Positions 1 through 9,652 of a stretch of 64,000 nt of DNA are shown piece after piece. The position numbers and the translations under genes are program-made. The stretch is taken from NCBI RefSeq assembly GCF_013155335.1, contig NZ_JABJQZ010000001.1, positions 1,426,001-1,490,000 on the forward strand, in the 5' to 3' direction. Below the pieces are notes generated by a model. That model searched no databases. It worked only from the letters and a program-made list of their open reading frames with translations, and was not told the DNA's origin. Each line of letters opens with the position of its first letter. Position 1 is the stretch's first letter. Source of the stretch: Nocardioides sp. zg-1230. Its GTDB lineage: Bacteria > Actinomycetota > Actinomycetes > Propionibacteriales > Nocardioidaceae.

Positions 1-1475
1 TGACCGTCGTGGACGAGGTGCTGCGCCCGGTCGCCGATGTCATCGACGTCCCGACCGAGCTCTACGTGGGCGGTGCCTGGCGGCCCGCCGCCAGCGGGCG
101 CCGGCTCGACGTGTGCGACCCGGCCACGGGGTCGGTGCTCGCCACCGTGGCCGACGCCGACACCGACGACGCCATCGCGGCGGTCGAGGCGGCGGCCGGC
201 GCCGCGGCCGGCTGGGCCGCGACCTCGCCCCGCCACCGGGCGGACCTCCTGATGCAGGCGTTCCACCTCATGCACGAGCGGGCCGAGGAGATCGCGCTCC
301 TCATCGCCCTCGAGAACGGCAAGTCGCTCGCCGACGCCCGCGGTGAGGTGACCTACGCGGCGGAGTTCTTCCGCTGGTACGCCGAGGAGGGCGTCCGGCT
401 GCGCGGCCAGGTGGGCCACGCCCCCAGCGGTGCCAACCGACTGCTGGTGACCTACCAGCCCGTCGGTGTCAGCGTGCTCGTGACGCCCTGGAACTTCCCG
501 GCCGCGATGGCCACCCGCAAGATCGCGCCGGCGCTCGCCGCAGGCTGCACGGCCGTGCTCAAGCCTGCGGCCGAGACCCCCCTCACCGCGCTCGCCGTCG
601 CCGCGCTCCTCGAGGAGGTCGGGCTGCCGGCCGGCGTGCTCAACGTCGTCACCACCTCCCACCCGGGCCCGGTCGTGGAGGCGATGCTGACGGACCGGCG
701 CACGCGCATGGTGTCGTTCACCGGCTCCACCGAGATCGGCCGGGTGCTGCTGCGCACGGCAGCCGACAACGTGCTCAAGTCAGCGATGGAGCTCGGCGGC
801 AACGCCCCCTTCATCGTCCTGGCGGACGCCGACGTGGACGCCGCGCTGGAGGGCGCGATGGTCGCCAAGATGCGCAACGGCGGCCAGGCCTGCACGGCCG
901 CCAACCGGTTCTACGTGCACGCCTCGGTCCACGACGCGTTCGTCGAGGGCCTCATCTCCCGGATGGGTGACGTGCACGTCGGCCCCGGCACCGACGAGGC
1001 GACCCAGTGCGGACCGCTCGTCAACGACCACGCGGTGCGCAAGGTCGACCTGCTGGTCCGCGACGCCGTCCAGCGAGGCGCCCGCGCCATGATCGGCGGT
1101 CGGGTGCCCGACGGTCCTGGCTCGTTCTACCCGCCCACCGTGCTCGTCGACGTACCACCCGACGCGCGTGTCCTCCACGAGGAGGTCTTCGGCCCGGTCG
1201 CGCCCATCGTGCGCTTCGAGCGTGAGGAGGACCTGCTGCCGGTCGTGAACGACACCGACCTCGGCCTGGTCAGCTACCTCTACACCCGCGATCTCGCCCG
1301 CGGCCTCCGTCTCGCGGAGCGCCTCGAGAGCGGGATGGTCGGGCTCAACCGGGGACTCGTGTCCGACCCCGCCGCCCCGTTCGGCGGCACCAAGCAGAGC
1401 GGGCTCGGCCGCGAGGGCAGCACCGAGGGGCTCCTCGAGTTCCTGGAGGCCCAGTACGTCGCCACCTCCTGGTAG
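1..1475 (+). CDS. Aldehyde dehydrogenase, succinate-semialdehyde dehydrogenase-like (start codon cut by window edge)
   Basis: NAD(P)-dependent aldehyde dehydrogenase of the GabD-like group, oxidising an aldehyde to its acid in the cytoplasm. The oxyanion motif TPWNFP, the general base in MELGG and the nucleophile in GGQACTA (Cys about residue 298) are present, as is the C-terminal FGG-KQSGLGREG segment. Length, about 490 residues, is normal for the family. Bases 1-2 read TG and are followed in frame by ACC GTC GTG, so the protein probably starts M-T-V-V-D one base outside the window rather than at the GTG at 9. It ends 78 bases before a carbohydrate-type ABC importer, so the aldehyde may come from the imported compound. 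The substrate is inference. Confidence 0.88.
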   Translation, partial: TVVDEVLRPVADVIDVPTELYVGGAWRPAASGRRLDVCDPATGSVLATVADADTDDAIAAVEAAAGAAAGWAATSPRHRADLLMQAFHLMHERAEEIALLIALENGKSLADARGEVTYAAEFFRWYAEEGVRLRGQVGHAPSGANRLLVTYQPVGVSVLVTPWNFPAAMATRKIAPALAAGCTAVLKPAAETPLTALAVAALLEEVGLPAGVLNVVTTSHPGPVVEAMLTDRRTRMVSFTGSTEIGRVLLRTAADNVLKSAMELGGNAPFIVLADADVDAALEGAMVAKMRNGGQACTAANRFYVHASVHDAFVEGLISRMGDVHVGPGTDEATQCGPLVNDHAVRKVDLLVRDAVQRGARAMIGGRVPDGPGSFYPPTVLVDVPPDARVLHEEVFGPVAPIVRFEREEDLLPVVNDTDLGLVSYLYTRDLARGLRLAERLESGMVGLNRGLVSDPAAPFGGTKQSGLGREGSTEGLLEFLEAQYVATSW

Positions 1476-1553
1476 CACCCACCCGTCTTCTCGGACGTCT
1501 CGGACAGCCAGCACCACCCGATCACCCCACCCCGAGCAGGAAGCAGGAAGCAG

Positions 1554-2987
1554 ATGCGGTACCTACAGCGAGCGGGACGCAGGTCCCTTCCCGGCCGGCC
1601 GGCACGCCTGGCCACGGCGGCGATCCTGGTGGCCTCGGCCCTGGCGGCCTGCGGCGGCGGTGATGACGACGGTGGCGGGGGCAGCGCGGAGGCGGCGAGC
1701 GGACCCAAGGCGCCCGCCACGATCCCCGAGCTGACCGACGACCCCCTGACGCTCAGCTTCATCTGGTTCGAGTGGCCGCCGGCCCAGGCGCTGGAGGACT
1801 TCGCCAACGCGGAGTACACCAAGGAGCGGCCCAACGTGACCATCGAGGTCAACACGGTGCCCAACGCCAACTGGCACGACGCGATGTTCACCCAGTTCGC
1901 CGCGCGCCAGACCGACTTCGACATCCCGATCCTCGACTCGCAGCACATCGGCGAGGCGGTGACCAACGGCAACATCCTCGACATCACCGACTTCGTCGAC
2001 GAGAACATCGAGGTCGACGCCTACGACCCCTACCTCCTGGCCGCCTACGGCCAGTACCCGCAGGCCGAGACCGGCCAGCGCGACGAGGACGCGAGCCTCT
2101 ACGGCCTGCCGCTGCTCGGCGACACGTGGACGATGATCTACCGCAAGGACCTCATCGGCGACGAGCCGCCGGAGACCTGGGACGAGATGATCGACGCCGC
2201 CCGGACGTGCCAGGAGCAGAACCCCGGCGTGAGCGGCCTGGCCTTCCACCAGGCCAACGGCTCCGACGCGGCAGCCGTCACGTACAACACGGTCAACGGT
2301 GTCTACGGCGGCAACCTCTGGAACGCCGAGGACAAGACGATCGAGGGCGTCATCAACGACGAGGCCGGCCAGAAGGCCATGGACGTCCTGGTCAACGAGA
2401 TGAAGCCGCTGACCGCCAAGGGCTCGGGCAACTGGTTCATCGACGAGGTCAACGCCGCGGTCGCGCAGGGCAAGGCCTGCATCGCGTTCCAGTGGATCGC
2501 CGCCGCCGGAGGCCTGGTGGACCCCGCACAGTCGACACTCGGCGGGACCGAGGACGAGATCCTCGACAAGCTCGGCTTCGCCACCCTGCCCACGCAGGAC
2601 GCCGACGTCGTGCCGCTCGGCGGGATGGGCATGCACATCTCCGCCTACGCCCCCTCCGAGCGGCAGGCCGAGGCGCTGAACTTCATGACGTGGTTCGAGC
2701 AGGAGGACATCCAGAAGAAGTGGGCCGCAGCCGGTGGTGTGCCGGCGCGCACCGACGCGCTCGAGTCCCCGGAGTTCCTCGAGGCCGGGCCGTTCAACCA
2801 GGTGTACGCCGACTCGGTGTCCCGGATGCGCGACATGTGGAACGTGCCGGAGTACGCCCAGCTGATCGACATCGAGAACACCAACGTCAACGCTGCTCTC
2901 AACGGGGCGAAGGACCCCGAGGAGGCGCTCGACGACATCGCCGAGCAGCAGCAGCAGGTGCTCGACTCCAGCGGCGGCGGGCTGTGA
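1554..2987 (+). CDS. Carbohydrate ABC transporter substrate-binding lipoprotein
   Basis: Extracytoplasmic receptor of the MalE/UgpB (family 1 solute-binding) type, 477 residues. The N-terminus has an Arg-rich n-region, a hydrophobic stretch and a lipobox ending L-A-A-C near residue 33, followed by a Gly/Asp-rich linker, so it should be lipid-anchored outside the membrane. The ATG is preceded by a tandem AGGAAGC-AGGAAGC that supplies the ribosome site. Two permeases and two ATPases follow, so this is the first gene of a complete importer operon. The ligand cannot be read from the sequence. A two-ATPase layout with a family 1 receptor resembles the rhizobial glycerol importer GlpVPQST, so a polyol is plausible but unproven. 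Confidence 0.88.
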   Translation: MRYLQRAGRRSLPGRPARLATAAILVASALAACGGGDDDGGGGSAEAASGPKAPATIPELTDDPLTLSFIWFEWPPAQALEDFANAEYTKERPNVTIEVNTVPNANWHDAMFTQFAARQTDFDIPILDSQHIGEAVTNGNILDITDFVDENIEVDAYDPYLLAAYGQYPQAETGQRDEDASLYGLPLLGDTWTMIYRKDLIGDEPPETWDEMIDAARTCQEQNPGVSGLAFHQANGSDAAAVTYNTVNGVYGGNLWNAEDKTIEGVINDEAGQKAMDVLVNEMKPLTAKGSGNWFIDEVNAAVAQGKACIAFQWIAAAGGLVDPAQSTLGGTEDEILDKLGFATLPTQDADVVPLGGMGMHISAYAPSERQAEALNFMTWFEQEDIQKKWAAAGGVPARTDALESPEFLEAGPFNQVYADSVSRMRDMWNVPEYAQLIDIENTNVNAALNGAKDPEEALDDIAEQQQQVLDSSGGGL

Positions 2988-2997
2988 GTCGACGACC

Positions 2998-3939
2998 ATG
3001 ACCACCACGACCGACCACCCGGTGCAGGAGGCGTCCGCGACCTCGCCGCCTGCACCGGGGCGGTCCCCCCGCCTCACCGACCGCCGGCTCGCCCTGCTGT
3101 TCATCTCGCCGGCGATGCTCCTGCTGCTGACGATGTCGGTGTTCCCGCTGCTGTGGGCGCTGTACCTGTCCTTCACCGACTACTCCGCCACGCGCGCCGC
3201 GCCGGCCGACTTCGTCGGCTTCGAGAACTACACCACCGTCCTCACGTCCCCGGAGGTCTGGCAACGGGCCCTCACGACGCTGGTCTACGTCACCGGGGCC
3301 GTGGTGCTCCAGACCGTGCTGGGATTCGGCATCGCCTACCTCATCTCGCGGCGGACCCGCGGACGCGGCGTGCTGACCACCCTGTTCCTGGTGCCGATGA
3401 TGCTGTCGCCGGTCGTGGTCGGCCTGTTCTGGAAGTTCATGCTCGACGCCCAGTTCGGGGTCATCAACTCCATGCTCGGCTCGCTCGGCCTCGGGCAGGT
3501 GGAGTGGCTCACCCGGCAGCGGACGGCGCTGCTGTCGCTGATCGTGGTGGACACGTGGCAGTGGACGCCGTTCATCATGCTCATCGCGCTCGCCGGCCTC
3601 ACCGCGGTCCCGAAGTACCTCTACGAGGCCGCGTCCATCGACCGCGCGTCGGAGTGGTTCCGCTTCCGCAACATCACGCTGCCGCTGGTGTGGCCGCTGC
3701 TCCTGATCGCCGTCATGTTCCGCGCGATCGAGGCGTTCCGCCTGTTCGACCTCGTCTACATCCTCACCAGCGGAGGCCCCGGGGTCTCGACCGAGACGTT
3801 GTCGTTCCACGTCTACAAGGTCGCGTTCCTCGGCTTCAACACCGGCCTCGCGTCGGCGTACGGGATCCTCATGGTCCTCGTCGTCATCGTCCTCGCGCAG
3901 TTCTACCTGCGCTACCTCAACAAGCTCAAGGAGGGGTGA
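2998..3939 (+). CDS. Carbohydrate ABC transporter permease, MalF-type
   Basis: Inner-membrane permease of the MalF/UgpA group, 313 residues. After a cytoplasmic N-terminal arm of about 30 residues there are about six membrane segments (first around LLFISPAMLLLLTMSVFPLL). The EAA loop that contacts the ATPases is visible as EAASIDRASEWFRFRNITLPL near residues 210-230. It starts 10 bases after the receptor gene and its stop overlaps the start of the second permease. It should form the translocation pore with that protein. Confidence 0.9.
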   Translation: MTTTTDHPVQEASATSPPAPGRSPRLTDRRLALLFISPAMLLLLTMSVFPLLWALYLSFTDYSATRAAPADFVGFENYTTVLTSPEVWQRALTTLVYVTGAVVLQTVLGFGIAYLISRRTRGRGVLTTLFLVPMMLSPVVVGLFWKFMLDAQFGVINSMLGSLGLGQVEWLTRQRTALLSLIVVDTWQWTPFIMLIALAGLTAVPKYLYEAASIDRASEWFRFRNITLPLVWPLLLIAVMFRAIEAFRLFDLVYILTSGGPGVSTETLSFHVYKVAFLGFNTGLASAYGILMVLVVIVLAQFYLRYLNKLKEG

Positions 3940-4846
3940 TGGCCATCTCCATCGACGAGGCCGTGCCCGGTCCCGCCACGGACGACGCGCACCCGCAGCG
4001 TCGCCGCGGTGGTCGGGGCCGGATGGTGGTCGAGGTCCTGCTCCTCGCTGCGCTGGCGGTGGCCATGCTCTTCCCGGTGCTGTGGATGCTCGAGACGTCC
4101 ATCAAGGAGAACCGCGACGTCTACGCCGTTCCCGCGAAGTTCTTCGGCTTCGACGTCACGCTGGACCACTACAAGGACGTGTTCGTCGCACCGGGCGGTG
4201 GCCGGTCGGACCTGTCCGGGTCGCTCCTGAACTCGGTGATCGTCGCGGGCGCCTCCACCGTGCTCGCCACGGTCCTGGGCGTCCCGGCGGCGTGGGCCTA
4301 CTCGCGCTTCACGCTCAAGGCGAAGAAGGACCAGCTGTTCTTCATCCTCTCGACGCGCTTCATGCCGCCGGTCGTCGTGGTGATCCCGATCTTCCTCATG
4401 TACCGCACGCTCGGGCTGATCGACACCAAGCTCGGCCTGGTCCTCATCTACGCCGCGTTCAACGTGCCGTTCACCATCTGGATGATGAAGGGCTTCGTGG
4501 ACGAGGTGCCGGCGGAGTACGAGGACGCCGCGATGATCGACGGCTACACCCGTCTCCAGGCGTTCTGGCGCGTCACGCTGCCCCTGCTCGTGCCGGGCAT
4601 CGCCGCGACGGCGGTCTTCGCCCTGATCTTCTCGTGGAACGAGTTCGTCTTCGCCATCTTCCTGACGTCCAGCCAGGAGGTCCGGACGGCCCCGCCCGCC
4701 ATCGCCGGGCTCATCGGCGGCACCACCGTCGACTGGGGCCTGGTCGCGGCGTCCGCGGTGGTGTTCGCGCTGCCGGTGCTGGTGTTCGCCTACCTGGTGC
4801 GCAAGCACCTCGTGGCCGGCGTGACCCTCGGGGCGGTGCGTCGCTG

Positions 4847-4847
<1 letters not shown>
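3939..4847 (+). CDS. Carbohydrate ABC transporter permease, MalG-type
   Basis: Second pore subunit of the importer, MalG/UgpE group, 302 residues. The start is the ATG overlapping the preceding stop (TGATG), giving M-A-I-S-I-D-E-A and a short soluble arm before the first membrane helix (EVLLLAALAVAMLFPVLWML). The EAA loop reads EYEDAAMIDGYTRLQAFWRVTLP. Upstream in-frame codons back to 3153 lie inside the first permease in another frame and are not used. It also overlaps the next gene by one base, so the cluster is translationally coupled. Confidence 0.9.
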
Positions 4848-5913
<1,066 letters not shown>

Positions 5914-5914
<1 letters not shown>

Positions 5915-6990
5915 TGGGAACCGTGGCAGCGCACGGGATGCGCAAGTCGTTCGGCGACGTGCAGGCCCTCGACGGGGTCACCCTCGACGTGCCCGACGGC
6001 TCGTTCTTCGTGGTGCTCGGTCCGTCCGGTGCCGGCAAGACCACGACCCTTCGGGCGATCGCCGGCCTGGAGAAGCTCGACGACGGGACGGTGCACCTCG
6101 ACGGGAGGGACGCCACGGCCGACACCCCAGCGGCGCGCGACCTCGCGATGGTGTTCCAGAGCTACGCCCTCTACCCGCGGCTCACGGCGTACGACAACAT
6201 CGCCTCGCCGCTGCGGGCCCGCAAGGCCTCCTCGAGCGACATCGCCGCGGCTGTCGAGCAGGTCGCGGAGCTGCTCCACATCGAGCGGCTGCTGGAGCGT
6301 CGTCCCGCGCAGATGTCGGGTGGCGAGATGCAACGTGTCGCCCTGGCCCGGGCCCTCGTCCGTCGCCCGCGCGCCTTCCTCATGGACGAGCCGCTGACCA
6401 ACCTCGACCTCAAGCTGCGCGTGGAGATGCGCACCGAGCTCACCCGCATCCACGGCACGCTCGGTGGCACCTTCGTCTACGTCACCAACGACCAGGTGGA
6501 GGCGCTGTCCATGGCCGACCGGATCGCGGTGCTGAGGGAGGGGCGGGTCCAGCAGGTCGGCACCCCGACCGAGGTCTACGAGCGGCCCGCCAACCAGTGG
6601 GTCGCCGGCTTCGTCGGCAGCCCCCGCATCAGCCTGCTCGCGTGCCGCGCCGAGGGCGACCGGCTCGTCGGGGAGCAGGGCTGGTCCCTTCCGCGACCGC
6701 GCTGGACCACCGCCGAGGACGGGCGCCCCCTGCTCCTCGGCCTGCGGGCCGAGGACGTGTCGGTCGAGGAGCGCGGTGACGCCGCCCTGCCCGGCGAGCT
6801 CTACGGGCTGGAGCCGCTCGGCGACCGCACCGTCGTCGACGTCAAGGTGGGCGCGGAGATGGTGAAGGTGAAGGCGCGGCCCACTGTCACGGGCACGCCC
6901 GGGCAGCGGGTCTCGGTCGCGGTCGACCTCGACCGCGCCCACCTCTTCGACGCGGACACCGGGCTCGCCCTGTCCGCCTCGGGTCGTTAG
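5914..6990 (+). CDS. Carbohydrate ABC transporter ATP-binding protein with altered H-loop
   Basis: Second MalK-type ATPase of the operon, 358 residues. Walker A GPSGAGKTT, Q-loop MVFQSYALYP, signature MSGGEMQRVALARAL and Walker B AFLMDEPLTNLD are intact. The H-loop, VTHDQ in the partner, reads VTNDQ here: the codon at 6487-6489 is AAC (Asn, residue 192). The switch histidine normally senses the gamma-phosphate, so one composite site of a heterodimer could be weak. The C-terminus (LLLGLRAEDVSVEERG...) is a shortened TOBE-like domain. The gene overlaps the first ATPase by one base and is the last of the operon. The alternative, a single homodimeric ATPase plus a redundant copy, cannot be excluded. 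Confidence 0.9.
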
Positions 6991-6999
6991 GCGCGCCGC

Positions 7000-7353
7000 T
7001 CACCCGCCGCCGGGGAGGGCGAGGAGGGTGTCGACGGCTGCGAGGAACTCGCGCCGGTTGAACGGCTTGGGCAGGAAGTGCCGGTGCTCGTCGCCCACGT
7101 CGAGGTCCCCCGACATGATCAGGACCTTGGTCGACGGGCTGGAGCGGCGCAGCTCCTCGGCGACCGCGAGGCCCGTCAGCCGTGGCATGTGGTGGTCGAC
7201 CACCACGAGGTCGAAGCTCTCCGCCGACGTGTGCTCGAGGACCTCGGCGCCGTCCCCGGCGAGGGTGACGACGTGGCCGGCGCGCTCGAGCACGTGCCCG
7301 ATGAAGTCGCGGATGTCGGGCTCGTCGTCGGCGACGAGGCTGCGCAGGGACAT
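7000..7353 (-). CDS. Stand-alone response regulator receiver (CheY-like)
   Basis: Single receiver domain of 117 residues with no output domain. The acidic pair is Asp9/Asp10, the phospho-acceptor is Asp53 in VVVDHHMPRLTG, the switch Ser is at 81 and the conserved Lys is 96 in LPKPF. It is encoded divergently from a MASE1 histidine kinase and is the likely phosphotransfer partner, acting by protein-protein contact rather than DNA binding. A CAGACT hexamer 7 bases before the ATG suggests a leaderless transcript. The pairing is inferred from proximity. Confidence 0.85.
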   Translation of the reverse strand: MSLRSLVADDEPDIRDFIGHVLERAGHVVTLAGDGAEVLEHTSAESFDLVVVDHHMPRLTGLAVAEELRRSSPSTKVLIMSGDLDVGDEHRHFLPKPFNRREFLAAVDTLLALPGGG

Positions 7354-7475
7354 GCGCCCGAGTCTGGACCCCTGCCCGCGCTACTGTCGCGCCGTGCCGC
7401 GGTTTCTGCGGCAGATGTGAGCAGATCGTGAGGTCTGCGCTCCGCGAACCCCCTCGGGACGCCCGTACCCGGTCG

Positions 7476-7481
7476 TAGTCT
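7476..7481 (+). promoter_or_regulatory. Leaderless -10 element (TAGTCT) of the histidine kinase gene
   Basis: TAGTCT lies 6 bases before the ATG at 7488, the spacing expected if transcription starts at or next to the start codon. It also argues for 7488 over the in-frame TTG at 7482. No purine-rich ribosome site is present. Confidence 0.5.
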
Positions 7482-7487
7482 TTGCGC

Positions 7488-9452
7488 ATGACGAGGGCCC
7501 TGTCGCCGGCACGGGCGACCGCCTTCGCCGCGGCGTACGTCGTGCTCACCCTCGTCGGACGAGCGACCGCGATCGAGGGCCAGGTCGTCAGCCTCGTCTG
7601 GCCCGGCTCGGGTGTCGCGTTCCTGTGGCTGCTCGCCGAGTCGCCCCGTCACGTGCTGCGCGTGCTCGCGCCGCTGCTGGTCCTCCACTTCGGTGTCGTC
7701 GTCGCGACCGGCGTCTCGCCGCTGCTGGGCCTCTTCGGCGCGGTGTCGGTGACGCTGCAGACCGCCGTCGCCGGCCTCCTGCTGCGCCGGTGGTGCCCGA
7801 CGATGCTGGGCGCCGGGGGCACCCACAGCATCCGGTCACCCCGCAACCTCGCCGCAACCGCCGGGGCGGCGGCCATCGGCTGCGCCCTCGGCGCCGTAGT
7901 GGGGACGCTCGGCCTCTGGCTCGACGGGGTCCCGGTGGAGGCGCTGACCCCCGTGGCGTGGTTCGCACGCCACTTCGTCGGTGTCGTGACGGTGGGTGCG
8001 GTCGGCCACCTCGCGTGGGAGTGGCGCACGCAGACGATCCCGGCGCGCACCCGGGGTGGATCGGACACCGAGCTGGCCCTGTTGTGGGTGGTGTCGGTCG
8101 CCGCGACCGTGGTGCTCTTCGTCCAGCCCTACCCCGTCACCTACCTCGTCATCGCCTTCGCCGTGTGGTCGGCCGCCCGCTTCCGCACGTTCCCCGCAGC
8201 CCTCCACTGCCTGGTCCTGGGCGGCATCGCGCTGGTGCTCAGCCTCACCGACCACGGCCCGTTCGCCGCCATCGACGACCCGGTGGTCCAGGTGCTGGTC
8301 TCGCAGCTCTTCATGGTCGCCGTGCTGCTCACCGGGCTGGCGGTGGGAGCGCTCGGTGACCGGGTCGACGAGTCGTACGCCGCCGAGACCGCGGCCCGCG
8401 CCGACGCCGCCGAGCAGGCCGAGCTGCTCGCGGAGATGACCGAGAGCATGGACGAGGGGCTGGTGGTGCTCGACCCCGACGGGCGCGTCGAGCGCAGCAA
8501 CGGCGCCAGCCGCCGGCTGGCCCACCGGGTCAGTCTCGCGACCACCGACGACGAGGCGCTGGCCGAGCTCGTCGCGCTGCTGCGCGACCCCGAGCGGTCC
8601 CACACCGATGCCGTACGTGCCGAGCTGGGCGTCGGCGACGTCGTCATCCCGCTCCCCAACAGCGAGGAGGTCGTGCTGGCCGTGTCGCGCGCCACGTTGT
8701 CCCGCACGAGCGGGAACCCCGGTGTGCTGCTCGTGCTGCGGGAGGTGACCGAGCACCGCTCCGGGCTGCGGCCGCTCGCCGGCTTCGCGTCGACCGCCGC
8801 CCACGACCTGCGCGGGCCGCTCTCGGCCATCCGGTCCTGGCTCTCGCTGGCCGTCGACGACCTGGAACCCGGGTCCGAGGCCGTCGAGCCGCTGCGCCGT
8901 GCCGAGCGGGCCTCCGAGCAGATGGGGGAGCTCATCGGCGACCTGCTCGAGCACGCCCTGGCCGAGGCGGGTGAGATCGCCGCGCGCGAGGTGCCCATCG
9001 TCGGCCCCGGTGGCGTCCTGGGCCAGGTGTCCGGGCTGCTCGGGCCCGACGACGTCCTCGAGGCGGCACCCGACCTGCCGTCCGTGCGTGCCGACCCGGT
9101 CGCGGTGCGGCAGCTCTTCGGCAACCTCATCGGCAACGCGGTCAAGTACGCCAAGCCCGGCGAGCCCGCGATGATCACCGTGCGCGCCAGGCGCCAGGGA
9201 TCGCGCGTCGTCGTCGAGATCGAGGACCAGGGGGTCGGCGTCGAGGACTCCGAGCGGGCGCTGATCTTCCAGCGCTTCCACCGCAGCGGGGCCGTCCGCG
9301 CCCACTTCCGGGGTACCGGGATGGGTCTGTCGATCTGCAAGACCATCGTGCAGCGCCACGGGGGCACCATCGAGTGCCTCACGACCCCGCCCGGCACCGG
9401 GACGGTCTTCCGGTTCGACCTGCCAGCCGCCGACCCAGGGCCTGATATCTGA
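7488..9452 (+). CDS. MASE1-domain sensor histidine kinase
   Basis: Membrane sensor kinase of 654 residues. The N-terminal 290 residues are a MASE1-type membrane sensor, with about eight hydrophobic helices and the family signature around SLVWPGSGVAFLWLL. Next comes a PAS-like segment (MDEGLVVLDPDGRVERSNGA, about 315-430). The HisKA dimerisation domain has phospho-accepting His439 in TAAHDLRGPLS. The HATPase_c domain has the N-box LFGNLIGNAVKYA, G1 IEDQGVGV and G2 GTGMGLSICK. The ATG at 7488 is chosen because a -10 hexamer sits 6 bases upstream. It is divergent from a lone receiver protein. The signal is unknown, and MASE1 ligands in general are poorly defined. Confidence 0.9.
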   Translation: MTRALSPARATAFAAAYVVLTLVGRATAIEGQVVSLVWPGSGVAFLWLLAESPRHVLRVLAPLLVLHFGVVVATGVSPLLGLFGAVSVTLQTAVAGLLLRRWCPTMLGAGGTHSIRSPRNLAATAGAAAIGCALGAVVGTLGLWLDGVPVEALTPVAWFARHFVGVVTVGAVGHLAWEWRTQTIPARTRGGSDTELALLWVVSVAATVVLFVQPYPVTYLVIAFAVWSAARFRTFPAALHCLVLGGIALVLSLTDHGPFAAIDDPVVQVLVSQLFMVAVLLTGLAVGALGDRVDESYAAETAARADAAEQAELLAEMTESMDEGLVVLDPDGRVERSNGASRRLAHRVSLATTDDEALAELVALLRDPERSHTDAVRAELGVGDVVIPLPNSEEVVLAVSRATLSRTSGNPGVLLVLREVTEHRSGLRPLAGFASTAAHDLRGPLSAIRSWLSLAVDDLEPGSEAVEPLRRAERASEQMGELIGDLLEHALAEAGEIAAREVPIVGPGGVLGQVSGLLGPDDVLEAAPDLPSVRADPVAVRQLFGNLIGNAVKYAKPGEPAMITVRARRQGSRVVVEIEDQGVGVEDSERALIFQRFHRSGAVRAHFRGTGMGLSICKTIVQRHGGTIECLTTPPGTGTVFRFDLPAADPGPDI

Positions 9453-9509
9453 GGACGTCCTGGTCGTGAGCTCCGGCCCGATCCGTCCACGACGTCCTCA
9501 GATATCGGG
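9441..9509. repeat. Dispersed palindromic element, copy 1 (possible bidirectional terminator)
   Basis: The left arm (9441-9459, core ATATCTGAGGACGTC) is matched by its reverse complement at 9491-9509, with partly paired sequence between. It sits between the convergent ends of the histidine kinase gene and icmF and overlaps the last codons of the kinase. The same core, in the same two-armed arrangement and with the same right flank (CAGATATCGGGTG), recurs at 57884-57948. It may be a bidirectional terminator or a REP-like repeat. Confidence 0.6.
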
Positions 9510-9525
9510 TGCTGTTCGGCGGACG

Positions 9526-9581
9526 TGCGTCTGGGGAACGGTCGGGTCGCCAGACGCAGGCGGACGCAGCCCGACGGTTCC
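9526..9581 (-). terminator. Overlapping hairpins downstream of icmF
   Basis: A perfect 9-base inverted repeat TGCGTCTGG (9526-9534) / CCAGACGCA (9550-9558) interleaves with a 12-base near-perfect one, GGAACGGTCGGG (9535-9546) / CCCGACGGTTCC (9570-9581). The two cannot form fully at once. Located about 70 bases past the icmF stop on its strand. No U-tract is present, as is usual for GC-rich actinobacteria, so terminator function is inferred. Confidence 0.35.
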
Positions 9582-9652
9582 GCACCGCGCCCCCCGCTGC
9601 GGGGCTTCCTCAACCTCTTCGCGTCGCGTCCTCGCTGCGCTCGTGCGCGAGC

